A model generated the notes under the pieces. That model made no database searches and was not told the DNA's origin. It saw only the letters and a list, made by a program, of their open reading frames with translations. From positions 1 to 64,000 of the forward strand of contig VAWH01000072.1 in assembly GCA_005888315.1 (NCBI GenBank): a stretch of DNA of 64,000 nt, read 5' to 3'. A program made the position numbers and the translations under genes. This DNA is from Actinomycetota bacterium. GTDB lineage: Bacteria > Actinomycetota > Thermoleophilia > Gaiellales > Gaiellaceae. Position 1 is the first letter of the stretch. Each line of letters opens with the position of its first letter. Shown piece by piece: positions 49,005 through 58,600 of this stretch.

Positions 49005-52000
49005 ACCCTGACGTTCCGGCGCGCCTGCGCCGAGCCGCCGCGGGCACGAGCGACCACGCGGAGCTTGTGTGGTCCTCGCTTCGCGGCGCGTGTCGCCCAG
49101 CGTGCCGTGTAGAGGCCGAGGTCTCCCCTACGAACGGTCCTGATCAGGCGCTTCCCATCGTAAAAGCGGATTGCCGTGATCTTTCGGCCTGCCGAAGCCG
49201 CGACGGCCAGTGGCGTCGACCCTCGCACGCACGAGGTCCCGAGCGGCAGCAGCCAGGTGACGGTCGGCCGTGTGGTCCCGCGGAGATTGACTCGCTTGAT
49301 CGTCGTGTTCGGCAGTACGTTGGCCCCGATCTGGTCGATGTTCTTGGTCTCCTGGTTGTCCTGCGCCAGCGCCGCGCCCTTGAATAGGCCTCGCCGCACG
49401 CGCGGGGCCGAGCGGGGAATCGGGAAGAGGGCCAGGCCGCTGGACGGGTCGTACAGCGCCGCCCCGAGCAGGACGCGCGGCCGGTACTGGATCACCAGCG
49501 AGAGCGGGTCGACCCCGGAGCCCCGGTCGGTCACCCGCGCCGCCAGCAACGGCCGGCCGGCGGTCACGCGTTTCGTCAGCAGCTTGAACCTCGGCGGCGT
49601 CACGTCGTTGATCCAGGAGCGGAGCAGGTAGGCCCCCGCGAGCGAGCGGCCGGTAAAGATGTCGCGGCCAGAGTCGACGGCGACGTAGTAGCGCTTCTGG
49701 CGCGGGAAGATCGCGCCGGCGACGCCGAGGTCGAGCCGGTAGTCGGCGCTGAGCAGGTTCGCGTTGACCGGCGTGCCCGGGTACCCCTGTACGTCGTTCT
49801 CGTCGCGCGAGCCGAGGAACCAGGGCTCGACCAGGGCTCCGGCCGAGACGCCGACGATCGCCACGCCGACGTTCGCGACGGGCTGGTTGACGTGGAGGTA
49901 GTAGAGCTTCTCGCCGCCACTCTCGTTCATCTGGGCGCCCGTGTAGGTTGGGGGCGGCCCGAACGGGCTCGCCGGGAAGCGGTATTGGCTGATGTTCGAC
50001 GTGCCCGTGCGCGTGTCGCCGGTCTGGAACCGCTTCAGGGGCAGCACCGGACCGATCGCGGCGCCGGGGCGCTCGACGGCGAAGTAGTACGGGACCCGCC
50101 TCACGTCGGAGCCTCGCGTGAGCGTGATGAAGCCGTAGTCATCCCCGGTCGCGGCGCTCGCGTCCGCGCGGACGACGACTGGGATCTCCGCGGTCCCGCC
50201 CGGCAGGACGGCGACGGACGCCGGCAGATCGATGAACGAGCCCGAAGTCGCCGCCTGGGCCTGGAGGCCCGGCGTCCACACGCCCGCGCCGCCGCCCGCG
50301 TCCCGAATCTCGAGCAGAAGCGAGCGCCGCGCGGCGCCGGCGCTGACGTCGAGGTCCTCGAACGAGAGCGAGACCGGCGTCGTAAAGAGCTTGGGATCGT
50401 CCGCCCGCGGAACGTTGACGAGGCCGGCGCCTTCGAGCAGAACCGAAGCCTCCTGTGTCCGAGCGGTGTCGCCCCAGGCCGCGCCGGCGGTTGACATCAG
50501 CGCCGACTTGACCTCGGCCGGCGTCCAGCTCGGATGCCGCGCGACGAGCAGCGCGACCGCGCCGGTGACGTGCGGTGCCGACATGCTCGTCCCGTCGAAG
50601 ACGGCGAATGGTTCCCCGAGCGCCTCGGGCAGGGTCGCGGAAAGGATCTGACCACCCGGGGCCGCGACGTCGGGCTTGAGCCGGTGCCCGAAATCGGTCG
50701 GCCCGGCTGAGGAGAAGCTGGTGACAATGCCGCTGCGGCCGGTGTTGAGCTCGTTGAACGAGCTGGCGAAGCGGATGGGAGCGCGGCCGCCCTTGGAGTC
50801 CAGGTAGGCGCGAAGGCGCGCTCCGTCGAGGTCGGAGACCATGCCTGCGGCCAGCGGCAGCTGCAGGGGGATGAAGTTCGCCTCGCCGGGGCGGTTGTCG
50901 ACGAGGACGAGGCCTGCCGCGCCGCCGATCTCTGCGTTCGCGGCCTTGGTCGAGAACGCGCAGATGCCCCGAGAGACGAGCAGGATGGCGCCTCGGGCCG
51001 ATTCGGTGGGGAGCGTGCCCCGGTTGTTCGGATCGGACGCGGGACCGCACAGATGCCGCTCGACCGGTCTGCCGTCCGTGCCGACGATCGTGCCGACGTC
51101 GGCGAGTGTCTGGTCGGCGGTCGTCCAAGCGCCGGGAGCCTGCTCGATGTCCGCGAAGGGGATGTTCTTCAGCGTCGCGGGCGCATCGCTCGTCGTCAGG
51201 CTCAGTGACGGCGCGAAGACGTGGCTGTTCGAGACGGCCGCAACCGAGATCGCGTCCGGCGCCGTCCCCGGGGAGCCGACCGAGCCGAGACCCCAATCGT
51301 CGCGGTCGTTTCCGGCCGAGATCACCGGCACGACGCCGGCGTTCGCGACGTTGTGGACGGCCTCGACGAGCGCATCGCTGACCGGATCGGCCTCAGGGCC
51401 GCCGCCCGAGAAGTTGATCACGTCCATGCCGTCGTTCACGGCCGCCTCGAACGCGGCGACGATCTGCGGCGTGAATGCGTCGTAGCCCGTCGGCGTCGGC
51501 GTGTTGAAGACGCGGTAGCTGCCGAGCCAGGCCCGTGGCGCGATCCCGCTCAGGCCGGCAACCGCCGGATGGTCGAGGCCCGGCCCGACGTTCGTGCCCG
51601 CGTCGCCGGCGGCGATCCCGGCCACGTGAGTGCCGTGGAAGGACGACCGTCGGTCGAGCGGCAGCTTGCCCTGGGCCCCGGAGCCCGGGCCTGGATAGGC
51701 GCGGGCGACGATCACCTTCGGCGTCGTGTACGCGGTCGCGCCGCGCGGGAAACCGGCCGGATAGCTGAACCCCGCCGGGTTGAAGAACGGGTTCGACTGG
51801 TCGATCCCGTCGTCGACGATGCCGATCTTGACTCCGTCGCCGCGGTCGCCAGTGGTCGCCCACATCGTGTCGGCGCCGATCACCGCGGGGCTGCGGTTGG
51901 TGTCCAGCTCGTAGCGGACGCTCGGGTAGATCTTCGTCACCGCAGGCAGGCGCGCGAGCGCCGGCAGCTTTCGGGCCGGGAGCGAGACGGCGAACCCGTC

Positions 52001-52384
52001 CATGACGACCCGGTAGCGATACGCGATTCGCGCCGACGGGATCGCGCGCCTGAGCTCAGCCGCGGCGACCCGCTGCGCGCGGGCGAGCCGGGCGAGGTAG
52101 GCGCGCGAGCTCGAGCTGCGGACATTCAGCCCCGTCGTGCTGATTGCGCTGAAGAGGTTCCGGTTGTAGGCGGCGAGCGGGGGCAGACGCAGGTCGGCGA
52201 GAACAGTGAGCCGGCGCGACGACGCGGACGGGATCTTCAGCGTCCCGGCGCGCACTCGCGGGAGGCTTCGCTCGCCGTACGTCCGGCGGATCGGCTGGAG
52301 CGTCGCGGAAGCGGAAGACGCAAGGATCAGCGCCGCGGCAAGCGGAAGAAGTGCAAGGCGGCGCAAGGTTTTCAGGGTAGCCAA
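48995..52384 (-). CDS. Secreted subtilisin-like serine protease (S8) with PA domain, 1129 aa
   Basis: A signal peptide (RRLALLPLAAALILASSASA) and an inhibitor-I9-like propeptide (about 55-160) precede the S8 domain. The triad is Asp191 (VKIGIVDDGIDQSNPF), His253 (SSFHGTHVAGIAAG) and Ser600 (FDGTSMSAPHVTGAVALL), with oxyanion Asn359 (ISAGNDRDD). A PA domain is inserted (about 440-545, e.g. GAILLVSRGICAFSTKAANA). After about residue 640 come Fn3-like/beta-sandwich regions and a C-terminal domain with two Cys (SCVRG, RVCR). TTG start. It is exported, presumably to degrade external protein. It starts only 21 bp from the divergent fabI. Confidence 0.93.
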   Translation of the reverse strand: MATLKTLRRLALLPLAAALILASSASATLQPIRRTYGERSLPRVRAGTLKIPSASSRRLTVLADLRLPPLAAYNRNLFSAISTTGLNVRSSSSRAYLARLARAQRVAAAELRRAIPSARIAYRYRVVMDGFAVSLPARKLPALARLPAVTKIYPSVRYELDTNRSPAVIGADTMWATTGDRGDGVKIGIVDDGIDQSNPFFNPAGFSYPAGFPRGATAYTTPKVIVARAYPGPGSGAQGKLPLDRRSSFHGTHVAGIAAGDAGTNVGPGLDHPAVAGLSGIAPRAWLGSYRVFNTPTPTGYDAFTPQIVAAFEAAVNDGMDVINFSGGGPEADPVSDALVEAVHNVANAGVVPVISAGNDRDDWGLGSVGSPGTAPDAISVAAVSNSHVFAPSLSLTTSDAPATLKNIPFADIEQAPGAWTTADQTLADVGTIVGTDGRPVERHLCGPASDPNNRGTLPTESARGAILLVSRGICAFSTKAANAEIGGAAGLVLVDNRPGEANFIPLQLPLAAGMVSDLDGARLRAYLDSKGGRAPIRFASSFNELNTGRSGIVTSFSSAGPTDFGHRLKPDVAAPGGQILSATLPEALGEPFAVFDGTSMSAPHVTGAVALLVARHPSWTPAEVKSALMSTAGAAWGDTARTQEASVLLEGAGLVNVPRADDPKLFTTPVSLSFEDLDVSAGAARRSLLLEIRDAGGGAGVWTPGLQAQAATSGSFIDLPASVAVLPGGTAEIPVVVRADASAATGDDYGFITLTRGSDVRRVPYYFAVERPGAAIGPVLPLKRFQTGDTRTGTSNISQYRFPASPFGPPPTYTGAQMNESGGEKLYYLHVNQPVANVGVAIVGVSAGALVEPWFLGSRDENDVQGYPGTPVNANLLSADYRLDLGVAGAIFPRQKRYYVAVDSGRDIFTGRSLAGAYLLRSWINDVTPPRFKLLTKRVTAGRPLLAARVTDRGSGVDPLSLVIQYRPRVLLGAALYDPSSGLALFPIPRSAPRVRRGLFKGAALAQDNQETKNIDQIGANVLPNTTIKRVNLRGTTRPTVTWLLPLGTSCVRGSTPLAVAASAGRKITAIRFYDGKRLIRTVRRGDLGLYTARWATRAAKRGPHKLRVVARARGGSAQARRNVRVCR

Positions 52385-52391
52385 GAAGCCT

Positions 52392-52405
52392 TAAACTCGC
52401 CCGCC
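52392..52405 (+). promoter_or_regulatory. -10 box for leaderless fabI mRNA, in a 21-bp divergent gap
   Basis: TAAACT (52392-52397) is 8 nt before the fabI GTG. On the other strand the same CTTAAA region gives TTTAAG close to the subtilase TTG, so the two promoters must overlap. Confidence 0.5.
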
Positions 52406-53182
52406 GTGGCTGATTTCGACGGCAAGCGCGGCCTCGTCCTCGGCGTCGCCAACAAGCGCTCGATCGCGTGGGCGATCGCGAAACGGCTGGCCGACGGCGG
52501 GGCCAGCCTCGCCTTCACGTACCAAGGCGAACGGATCGAAGCCGGCGTCCGCGAGCTTGCGGGGACGGTCGACTCGCCGCTCGTGACCGAGTGTGACGTC
52601 CGCTCCGACGACGATGTCGCCCGTGTCGTCGCCGAGGTGGGGGAGGCCTTCGGCGGGGAGCTCGATCTGCTCGTCCATTCGGTCGCATTTGCGGCCGCCG
52701 AGGATCTCGCGGGCCGCTTCACGGATACGCCGCGGGAGCGTTTTTGGATGGCGCTCGACGTCAGCGCCTACTCACTCGTGGCCGTCGCGCGGGCGGCTGA
52801 GCCGCTGCTGGCGGCGGCCGGCGGCGGCTCGATCCTGACGATGACGTACCTCGGCGGGGAGCGCGCGGTCCCGCACTACAACGTCATGGGCGTCGCGAAG
52901 GCGGCGCTCGATTCCTCGGTGCAGTACCTGGCCTGGGATCTCGGCCAGAAGAACATCCGCGTCAACGCGATCTCGGCGGGGCCCGTCCGAACGCTCGCCG
53001 CCCGCTCGATCGCCGGCTTCCCGACGATGGAGGCGATCGTCGAGGAGCGCGCCCCGCTGCGCCGCCATATCAGCGCCGACGACGTCGGTGCCGCGGCCGC
53101 GTTCCTGCTCTCGGACGATGCTCGCAACGTGACCGGGACGACGCTCTACGTTGATTCCGGGTATCACGCGATGGGGATGTAA
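52406..53182 (+). CDS. fabI: Enoyl-[acyl-carrier-protein] reductase (NADH)
   Basis: FabI completes each elongation cycle of type II fatty-acid synthesis. The divergent SDR nucleotide motif GLVLGVANKRSIAWAIAKRL, LDLLVHSVAFAAAEDLAGRF, the active YNVMGVAKAALDSSVQYLAW (Tyr-x6-Lys) and the substrate loop SAGPVRTLAARSIAGF are all FabI/InhA features; the last is typical of FabI. Length 258 aa is usual. GTG start. Converges with the peroxiredoxin gene after 17 bp. Confidence 0.94.
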   Translation: MADFDGKRGLVLGVANKRSIAWAIAKRLADGGASLAFTYQGERIEAGVRELAGTVDSPLVTECDVRSDDDVARVVAEVGEAFGGELDLLVHSVAFAAAEDLAGRFTDTPRERFWMALDVSAYSLVAVARAAEPLLAAAGGGSILTMTYLGGERAVPHYNVMGVAKAALDSSVQYLAWDLGQKNIRVNAISAGPVRTLAARSIAGFPTMEAIVEERAPLRRHISADDVGAAAAFLLSDDARNVTGTTLYVDSGYHAMGM

Positions 53183-53199
53183 CGCGACCGCCGGGCCGG

Positions 53200-53658
53200 C
53201 TAGAGCGCCTTCGCAGCCGCCAGTAGCACGTCGAAGTCCGGCACCTCGGCGTCTTCGTAGGCCCAGACGCCGCGCACCGTCGCCGTTCGGTCGACCAGGA
53301 AGGCCGAGCGGTGCGGGACGTCCTTGAAGCCGCGGAACTCAGACGCGATCCCAAATCCCTCGATCGCCTCGGCATTCCAGTCCGAGAGGAGCGGGAAGTT
53401 CAAGTCGAGCGCCTGGATCCAGGCGATGTGCGTCCAGGGCGAGTCGCGCGAGATGCCGAACCTCTGGACGCCGGCTTGGTCGAACTCCGCGCTCCTGTCA
53501 CGCAGGAGCTCCATCTCGTTCGTTCAGGTCGAGGACCAGTCGAAGAGGTAGAAGAGGAACAGGGCGGGGCGCTCGGTGACGAGGTCGCGCAGCGAGATCG
53601 GCTCCTGCGGCGCGAGCCAGACGGTTGCGTCGGGGATCTGGTCGCCGCGAGCGCGCAT
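53200..53658 (-). CDS. Selenocysteine peroxiredoxin with in-frame UGA (TxxU), 152 aa
   Basis: From ATG 53658 one frame runs to TAG at 53200 with a single in-frame TGA (53526-53524, codon 45). The peptide starts MRARGDQIPDATVWLAPQEP; around the UGA it reads LFYLFDWSSTUTNEMELLRD, then FGISRDSPWTHIAWIQALDL and VPHRSAFLVDRTATVRGVWA. This is the AhpE/Prx fold, and the UGA replaces the peroxidatic Cys of the TxxC motif; the conserved Arg is in VPHRSAF. The length is exactly that of AhpE-type enzymes. A SECIS-like hairpin follows the UGA (53509-53491). Conventional calling reports only the C-terminal 104 aa. The enzyme should reduce peroxides with a selenolate. Confidence 0.9.
53491..53509 (-). promoter_or_regulatory. 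Bacterial SECIS-like stem-loop, peroxiredoxin gene
   Basis: On the minus strand GCTCCTG (53509-53503) and CAGGAGC (53497-53491) form a perfect 7-bp stem with loop CGTGA; G is the second loop base. The loop begins 22 nt after the UGA. Confidence 0.8.
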
Positions 53659-53671
53659 GGAGCGGAGCTTA
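53659..53671 (-). promoter_or_regulatory. -10 box for leaderless selenoperoxiredoxin mRNA
   Basis: TAAGCT on the minus strand (53671-53666) is 7 nt before the ATG at 53658 and supports translation starting upstream of the UGA. Confidence 0.6.
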
Positions 53672-53715
53672 AAGCTGCAGGTCGATGATTTCCGCCCCGC
53701 GCGGAGTCCGACGCT

Positions 53716-54690
53716 TCAGGGAGTGATCAGCGCGACGTCACGGGTCGCGGGGGCAAGGCGGGTCGAGCTTCGGCGGTTGCCCGCGAACTCGGTGACGATT
53801 CCCTGGGAGAGCGAGGCGGTGGCGACAAGGCCACGCTCGATCGAAAGATTGAACGAGCCGGTCGGTGTTTGGATCGTCCTGACGAGCCGCCGCGTGCGCC
53901 AGTCGAAGACCCGCAGGCGGCCCGAGTTTCCGCTCGAGACGTAGGCGTAGCGCCCGAACGCCGGCAGTCCGTCGGCATCGTCGAAGCGGACGTGCCCGGG
54001 GGCGCGGCCGCAGTAGAGGGTTGCCACCGGGCGCTTGGTGCGTGCGTCGAACACGCGCACGAAGGGCCGGTCGTCGTAGGTGACCCAGACGTAGCGCCCG
54101 TCGGGGGTGAACGCCAGATCGTGTGCAAGGCCCTTCGGGTCGACGTGCCCGATGACGCGCGGCCTCGCGATGCGGCCCGTTGCGCGACTCGTGTCCAGAA
54201 CTGTGATCGAGGTTGCGCGCTCGCCGAGCGCGACCCAGAGCCGTCGCTCGTCGGGAGCAAACGCCATGTGGTGCGCGCCACGGCCGACAAAGACTTTGCG
54301 GATGACCCGCCCGAGGATGACGGCGAGCTGGCCCCGCGCGTCGTCCGTCACGTAGAGGTAGTCGCCGTCCGGTGCAAAGGCGGCGATGTGCGGCGAGCCA
54401 AAACCTCTGATTACCTTCTTGATGCGCAGAGTCCTCGGGTCGACGAGCGTGACCGCGCCGGCCCGCGTGCTGACAACGGCGGCCGCGCCGGCGTACGCCT
54501 CGACGTTCTGCGGATCGGCCGGAACTCGGAGGCGCTTCACGACCCGGCCCGACGGCAGCGAGGCGACCACGAGCTGGTTCAGGGTCTCGGCCGTGACGAG
54601 CGCGTAGGTCGGGCGCCCGCCTCCCCCGCGGGCCTGCGAGGCGGGTGTGAGGACCGCGCCGATCAGGACGGCGAGCACGGCGAGCTTCAT
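53716..54690 (-). CDS. Secreted YVTN-type beta-propeller protein, 324 aa
   Basis: A signal peptide (MKLAVLAVLIGAVLTPASQA) is followed by seven-bladed-propeller repeats: FGSPHIAAFAPDGDYLYVTD, GRGAHHMAFAPDERRLWVAL, AHDLAFTPDGRYVWVTYDD and FGRYAYVSSGNSGRLRVFDW, the YVTN pattern of bacterial surface or periplasmic propellers. No enzymatic residues are evident. The start at 54690 is set by the signal peptide. It is divergent from the GAF-like gene. Confidence 0.75.
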   Translation of the reverse strand: MKLAVLAVLIGAVLTPASQARGGGGRPTYALVTAETLNQLVVASLPSGRVVKRLRVPADPQNVEAYAGAAAVVSTRAGAVTLVDPRTLRIKKVIRGFGSPHIAAFAPDGDYLYVTDDARGQLAVILGRVIRKVFVGRGAHHMAFAPDERRLWVALGERATSITVLDTSRATGRIARPRVIGHVDPKGLAHDLAFTPDGRYVWVTYDDRPFVRVFDARTKRPVATLYCGRAPGHVRFDDADGLPAFGRYAYVSSGNSGRLRVFDWRTRRLVRTIQTPTGSFNLSIERGLVATASLSQGIVTEFAGNRRSSTRLAPATRDVALITP

Positions 54691-54745
54691 GCAATTCGTA
54701 CGACCGAGCGCCCGGCCGCCGTCCCCGCGCGGAATAATCAAGGCG

Positions 54746-55237
54746 ATGGAGGAAGGGCAGGAACGAGCCGTTGCCACGCTGAGCGCCGAGACCTCGCTGC
54801 CGGGCTTGCTCCACGCCGCGACGCGGGAATTCCTCGAGATCGTCGATGGCGATGCCTCCGCGATCTCGCGGGTTGTCGGTGACGTCTTGATCCAGGTCGC
54901 CGAACGCGCCCGCGACGATCGCACCCTCGTTCTGGGCCACGGCTATCTGATCTCCGATTTCCCGCTGACCGAGGCGGCCTTGCGCCACGACGAACCGCAC
55001 TGCGTCTCGCTGCTCGATCCCGATCCCGATCCGCGGGAGGCGTCGCTGCTCCGCGAGCTGAAGCTCGATTCGCTGCTGATGCTGCCGCTGATGGGGCCGG
55101 CGGGCGGCTGGGGCCTCGCCGAGATCTATGTCAACGGGCGGAGCTTCGATGGGGACGACGTCGCCCGGGCGCGCCCACTCGCGGCGGCTTTCGGCGAACG
55201 GCTCGCTGCCCTACCCTCGCCGGCGTCCGGCCGCTAG
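54746..55237 (+). CDS. GAF-like domain protein, 163 aa
   Basis: The sequence looks like one GAF domain: N-terminal helix LPGLLHAATREFLEIVDGDA, VLVLGHGYLISDFPLTE-like strand region, LDSLLMLPLMGPAGGWGLAE and the final helix VARARPLAAAFGERLAAL. GAF domains bind small ligands and usually regulate partners; here it stands alone without an output domain. ATG at 54746; its 3' end overlaps the convergent zinc-ribbon gene by 27 bp. Confidence 0.65.
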   Translation: MEEGQERAVATLSAETSLPGLLHAATREFLEIVDGDASAISRVVGDVLIQVAERARDDRTLVLGHGYLISDFPLTEAALRHDEPHCVSLLDPDPDPREASLLRELKLDSLLMLPLMGPAGGWGLAEIYVNGRSFDGDDVARARPLAAAFGERLAALPSPASGR

Positions 55238-55567
55238 CCCGCGCACGGTCTCCAGCAGGCGCGGCCGCGAAGCCTTGGGCGGGCCGTGCACGAGGATGAA
55301 TCGCGCCAGCCGCTGCGCCTCTTCCTCGTCGAGGGAGACGGCCGCTTCGGCGCTGCCGGTCTCGTTCCAGACGCTGAAGCGAATGTGGCGCTCGGGCTCG
55401 CTGCTTCCGAAGTAGCGCGAGACGCGGAGCGCCTTGCCTTGATCCCCCTCGAGCTCCTCGTGCGGGCGAAAGAACTCGACGAGCTTCCGCCGCTGCGGCG
55501 CAGAGCACCAGGGGCAGTAGTGGAACCTCGCCTCGACGGGTCCGCCGCACTCCGGGCAGTCGCGCAT
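55211..55567 (-). CDS. Small zinc-ribbon protein, 118 aa
   Basis: The N-terminus MRDCPECGGPVEARFHYCPW with CSAPQRRK has two CxxC pairs, a zinc ribbon. The remainder has a beta-rich block (RHIRFSVWNETGSAEAAVSL) and a helix (EEEAQRLARFILVHG). Function unknown. A clear Shine-Dalgarno sequence (GGAAGGAGG) precedes the ATG, unlike most neighbours. It lies 93 bp downstream of ileS, on the same strand. Confidence 0.65.
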   Translation of the reverse strand: MRDCPECGGPVEARFHYCPWCSAPQRRKLVEFFRPHEELEGDQGKALRVSRYFGSSEPERHIRFSVWNETGSAEAAVSLDEEEAQRLARFILVHGPPKASRPRLLETVRGLAAGRRRG

Positions 55568-55660
55568 CCGCGCCTCCTTCCCCCAGAGGCTACAACGGCG
55601 CGCCGGCGTCCGGAAGAGGCGTGCCTCCGTGCGAGGACGGAGACAGGCTCCGAAGAGACG

Positions 55661-58600
55661 TTACGCCTTAGCGATCTGCGGCTCCGCCGAGCCGCCGTCG
55701 GTGTCGATCTCGACGGCCAGCGTCTCCTGCTTGATCCAGTCCTCGTGCTGCAGCAGCTCCTTCTGCGCCGCCGGCAGGGTGATCCGGATCCGGTCGGTCA
55801 ACTTCAGGCCCTGCTCCTTGCGCAGCGAGTTGATCCGGTGGATCAGATCGAGCACGAGGGCTTCGAGCTCGAGCTCCGCATCGAGGGCGGTGTCGAGCGC
55901 GACCGTGACGCCGTCGCCGCTCGCGACCGCCCAGCCTTCCTTGCCCGTCCGCTCGACCAGGACCTCGTCGGGGCCGAGCTCGTGCTCGCCGACGCGGAAG
56001 CGGCCGCCGTCGAGCTCCTCGAACTCGCCGGCTTCGAGCGCGGCCCTCACCGGCCGGAGCTCCTTACCGAGCTTCGGGCCGAGCACGGGCAGGTTCGGCT
56101 TCACGCGCAGCTCCGTCGCCTCGACCGGCCCGAGCTCGACCTGCTTGACTCGCAGCTCGTCGCGCACCTCGGCCGCGTGCTCGTCGGAGAGCCACGTACC
56201 GTCCACGACCAGCCGTCGCAGCGGTTGGCGCACCTTCAGGCCCGCGGACTGCCGCGCCATGTGGCCGAGACGCACGACGCGCCGCGTCTCAGCGATCTCG
56301 CTCAAGAGAGTCTCGTCACGCGCCCGTTCCTCGGGCCAGCCTGCGAGGAACACCGACGCGGCACCATGAGGAACGAGATTCCGCCACAGATGCTCGGTGA
56401 GGAAGGGCATCACCGGCGCGATCACACGAACGCCCTGAACGAGGGCGTGCCACAAGGTGCGCAGAGCGACCTCGTCGCCGTCCCAGAAGCGACGGCGCGA
56501 GCGGCGGATGTACCAGTTCGAGAGGTCGTCGACGAAGTCGTCGAAGGAACGGATCACATCGATGGTGCGGAACTCCTCGTAGGCCGAGGTCGCGTCTGCA
56601 ACGAGCTGCGCCGTCCTGGCCACCACCCAGCGGTCGAGCGGCTGCAGCTCGGCGTCCGGACCGCCCTCCAGGTCTTCGAGCCGTGGCCGGAAGCCGTCGA
56701 TGTTGCCGTAATCGACCAGGAACTTGACCGAGTTCCAGAGCGTCAGCAGCCGCCGCTTCACCTCCTCCGCGGGCGCGAAGCCGAAGCGGATGTTCTGCGT
56801 CGGCGGCTGCTGGCAGTAGAGCCAGCGCATCACGTCGGCACCCATCCGCTCGAACGCCTCCTCGGCCTCGATCAGGTTCCCCCAGGAGCCGTGCATCTCG
56901 CGGCCCTCGGCGTCGAGCAGCTTCTCGTAGGTGAGCACCTGCCGGTACGGCGCCTTCCCGGTCAACGCGACCGACATGAACATCAGCGAGTAGAGCCAGA
57001 GCCGGATCTGCTCGCGCATCTCGGAGACCCAGTGCGCCGGGAACCACTCTTCCCAGTAGCTCTGGTCGGGCAGGTCGGCGTGGGAGAGCTCGCGCGAGGC
57101 TCCGGTCGCGTAGCCGCCCTCGATCCACTCGGGGTTCTGCCAGCCGAGCGTCGAGAAGGGGACGATGCCGGCGTCGAGCCAGACGTCGCCGACCTCCGCC
57201 ACACGCTTGACCGGCTCGCCGCAGGACTGGCAGCGGATGAGCACGCGATCGATCCAGGGCCGGTGCAGCTCCTCGAGCTGCTCGATGCCTTCGACCGCGC
57301 GGTCCTCGAGCTCGGCCCTGGAGCCGATCACGTTCAGCTCTCCGCACGTGCAGCGGTAGAACGGCAGCGGCAGCCCGTAGAAGCGGCGGCGCGAGATGTT
57401 CCAGTCGTCCATGTTTCGCAGCCAGTCGTCCATCCGCTTGCCGTACTGCGGCGGCGTCCACTCGACCGTCGCGTTCGCGTCGAGCAGCGGCTGCCGGATC
57501 TCCTCGACGCTGATGAACCAGTCGTCGGAGACGCGCCAGATCAACGGCGTGTCGCAGCGCCAGCAGTGTGGGTAGCGGTGCTCGTAGAGGCCGGCCTCGA
57601 CGAGCAGCGCCCGCTCACGCAGATCGCCTGCGATCTGGTCGGCGGCGTCGCCTGTCGACGTCCCGTGCAGCCAGCCGTAGTCCTCGTAGAAGCGGCCGGC
57701 TTCATCGACCGGCGTCAGGACGGGCAGGCCTTCGCGGCGGCCGAGCTCGAAGTCCTCTTGGCCGGCGCCGGGCGCGATGTGGACGATCCCGGTGCCTTCC
57801 TCGAGCGAGACTTCCTCCCAGGCGACGGCGCGGTGCTCGACCTCGGCGGCTGCGGGCAAGTGGTCGTACGGCCCTCGGTAGCGCCAGCCGACGAGCTGCT
57901 CGCCGCGCAGCACCTCTTCGAACGTCTCGTCCGGGTAGCGCGCGACCGCCACCCATTCGCCGTTTTCGCGCCGGCCGTACTGCGCGTCCGGATCGACCGC
58001 CGCGGCCACGTTCGCAGGCAGCGTCCAAGGCGTCGTCGTCCAGACGACTAGGTACTCCCGCTCGCGCTCGAGCAACGGGAAGCGCACGTACAACGACGGG
58101 TCGGCACGCTCCTGGTAGACGCCGGCCTGAGTCAGCTCGTGCTGGGAGAGTGAGGTGCCGCAGCGCGGGCACCACTCGGTCGAGCGGTGGCCGAGGAAGA
58201 GCCAGCCTTTCTCGTCCACGACCTTGAGGAAGCGCCAGATGTACTCCATGTTGGTGTCGCTGAACGTGAAGTAGTCGTTGCCCCAGTCCATCCACTGACC
58301 GAGCCGCTTGCAGCCGCGCGTCAGTTCCTCGGCCGCCCAAACGACCACCTCGCGGCACTTGGCGGCGAACTTCTCGAGCCCGTACTCCTCGATCTCGCGC
58401 TTCGAGTTGAGCCCCAGTTGGCGCTCGACGCCGACCTCGATCCAGAGCCCCTGGCAGTCGAAGCCGTTCTGGTAACGCTGGTCGAAGCCGCGCAGCGCCT
58501 TGTAGCGCTGGAAGACGTCCTTGAGCGTCCGGCCCCAGGCCGTATGGACGCCGAGCTTCTTGTTGGCGGTGACCGGCCCGTCGATGAACGACCACTTGGG

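Noticed and set aside
53524-53526. Sequencing error turning TGC into TGA in the peroxiredoxin gene
   Set aside because: Possible for one gene, but the same change at the redox position of a second unrelated gene, plus SECIS-like hairpins in both, makes it unlikely.
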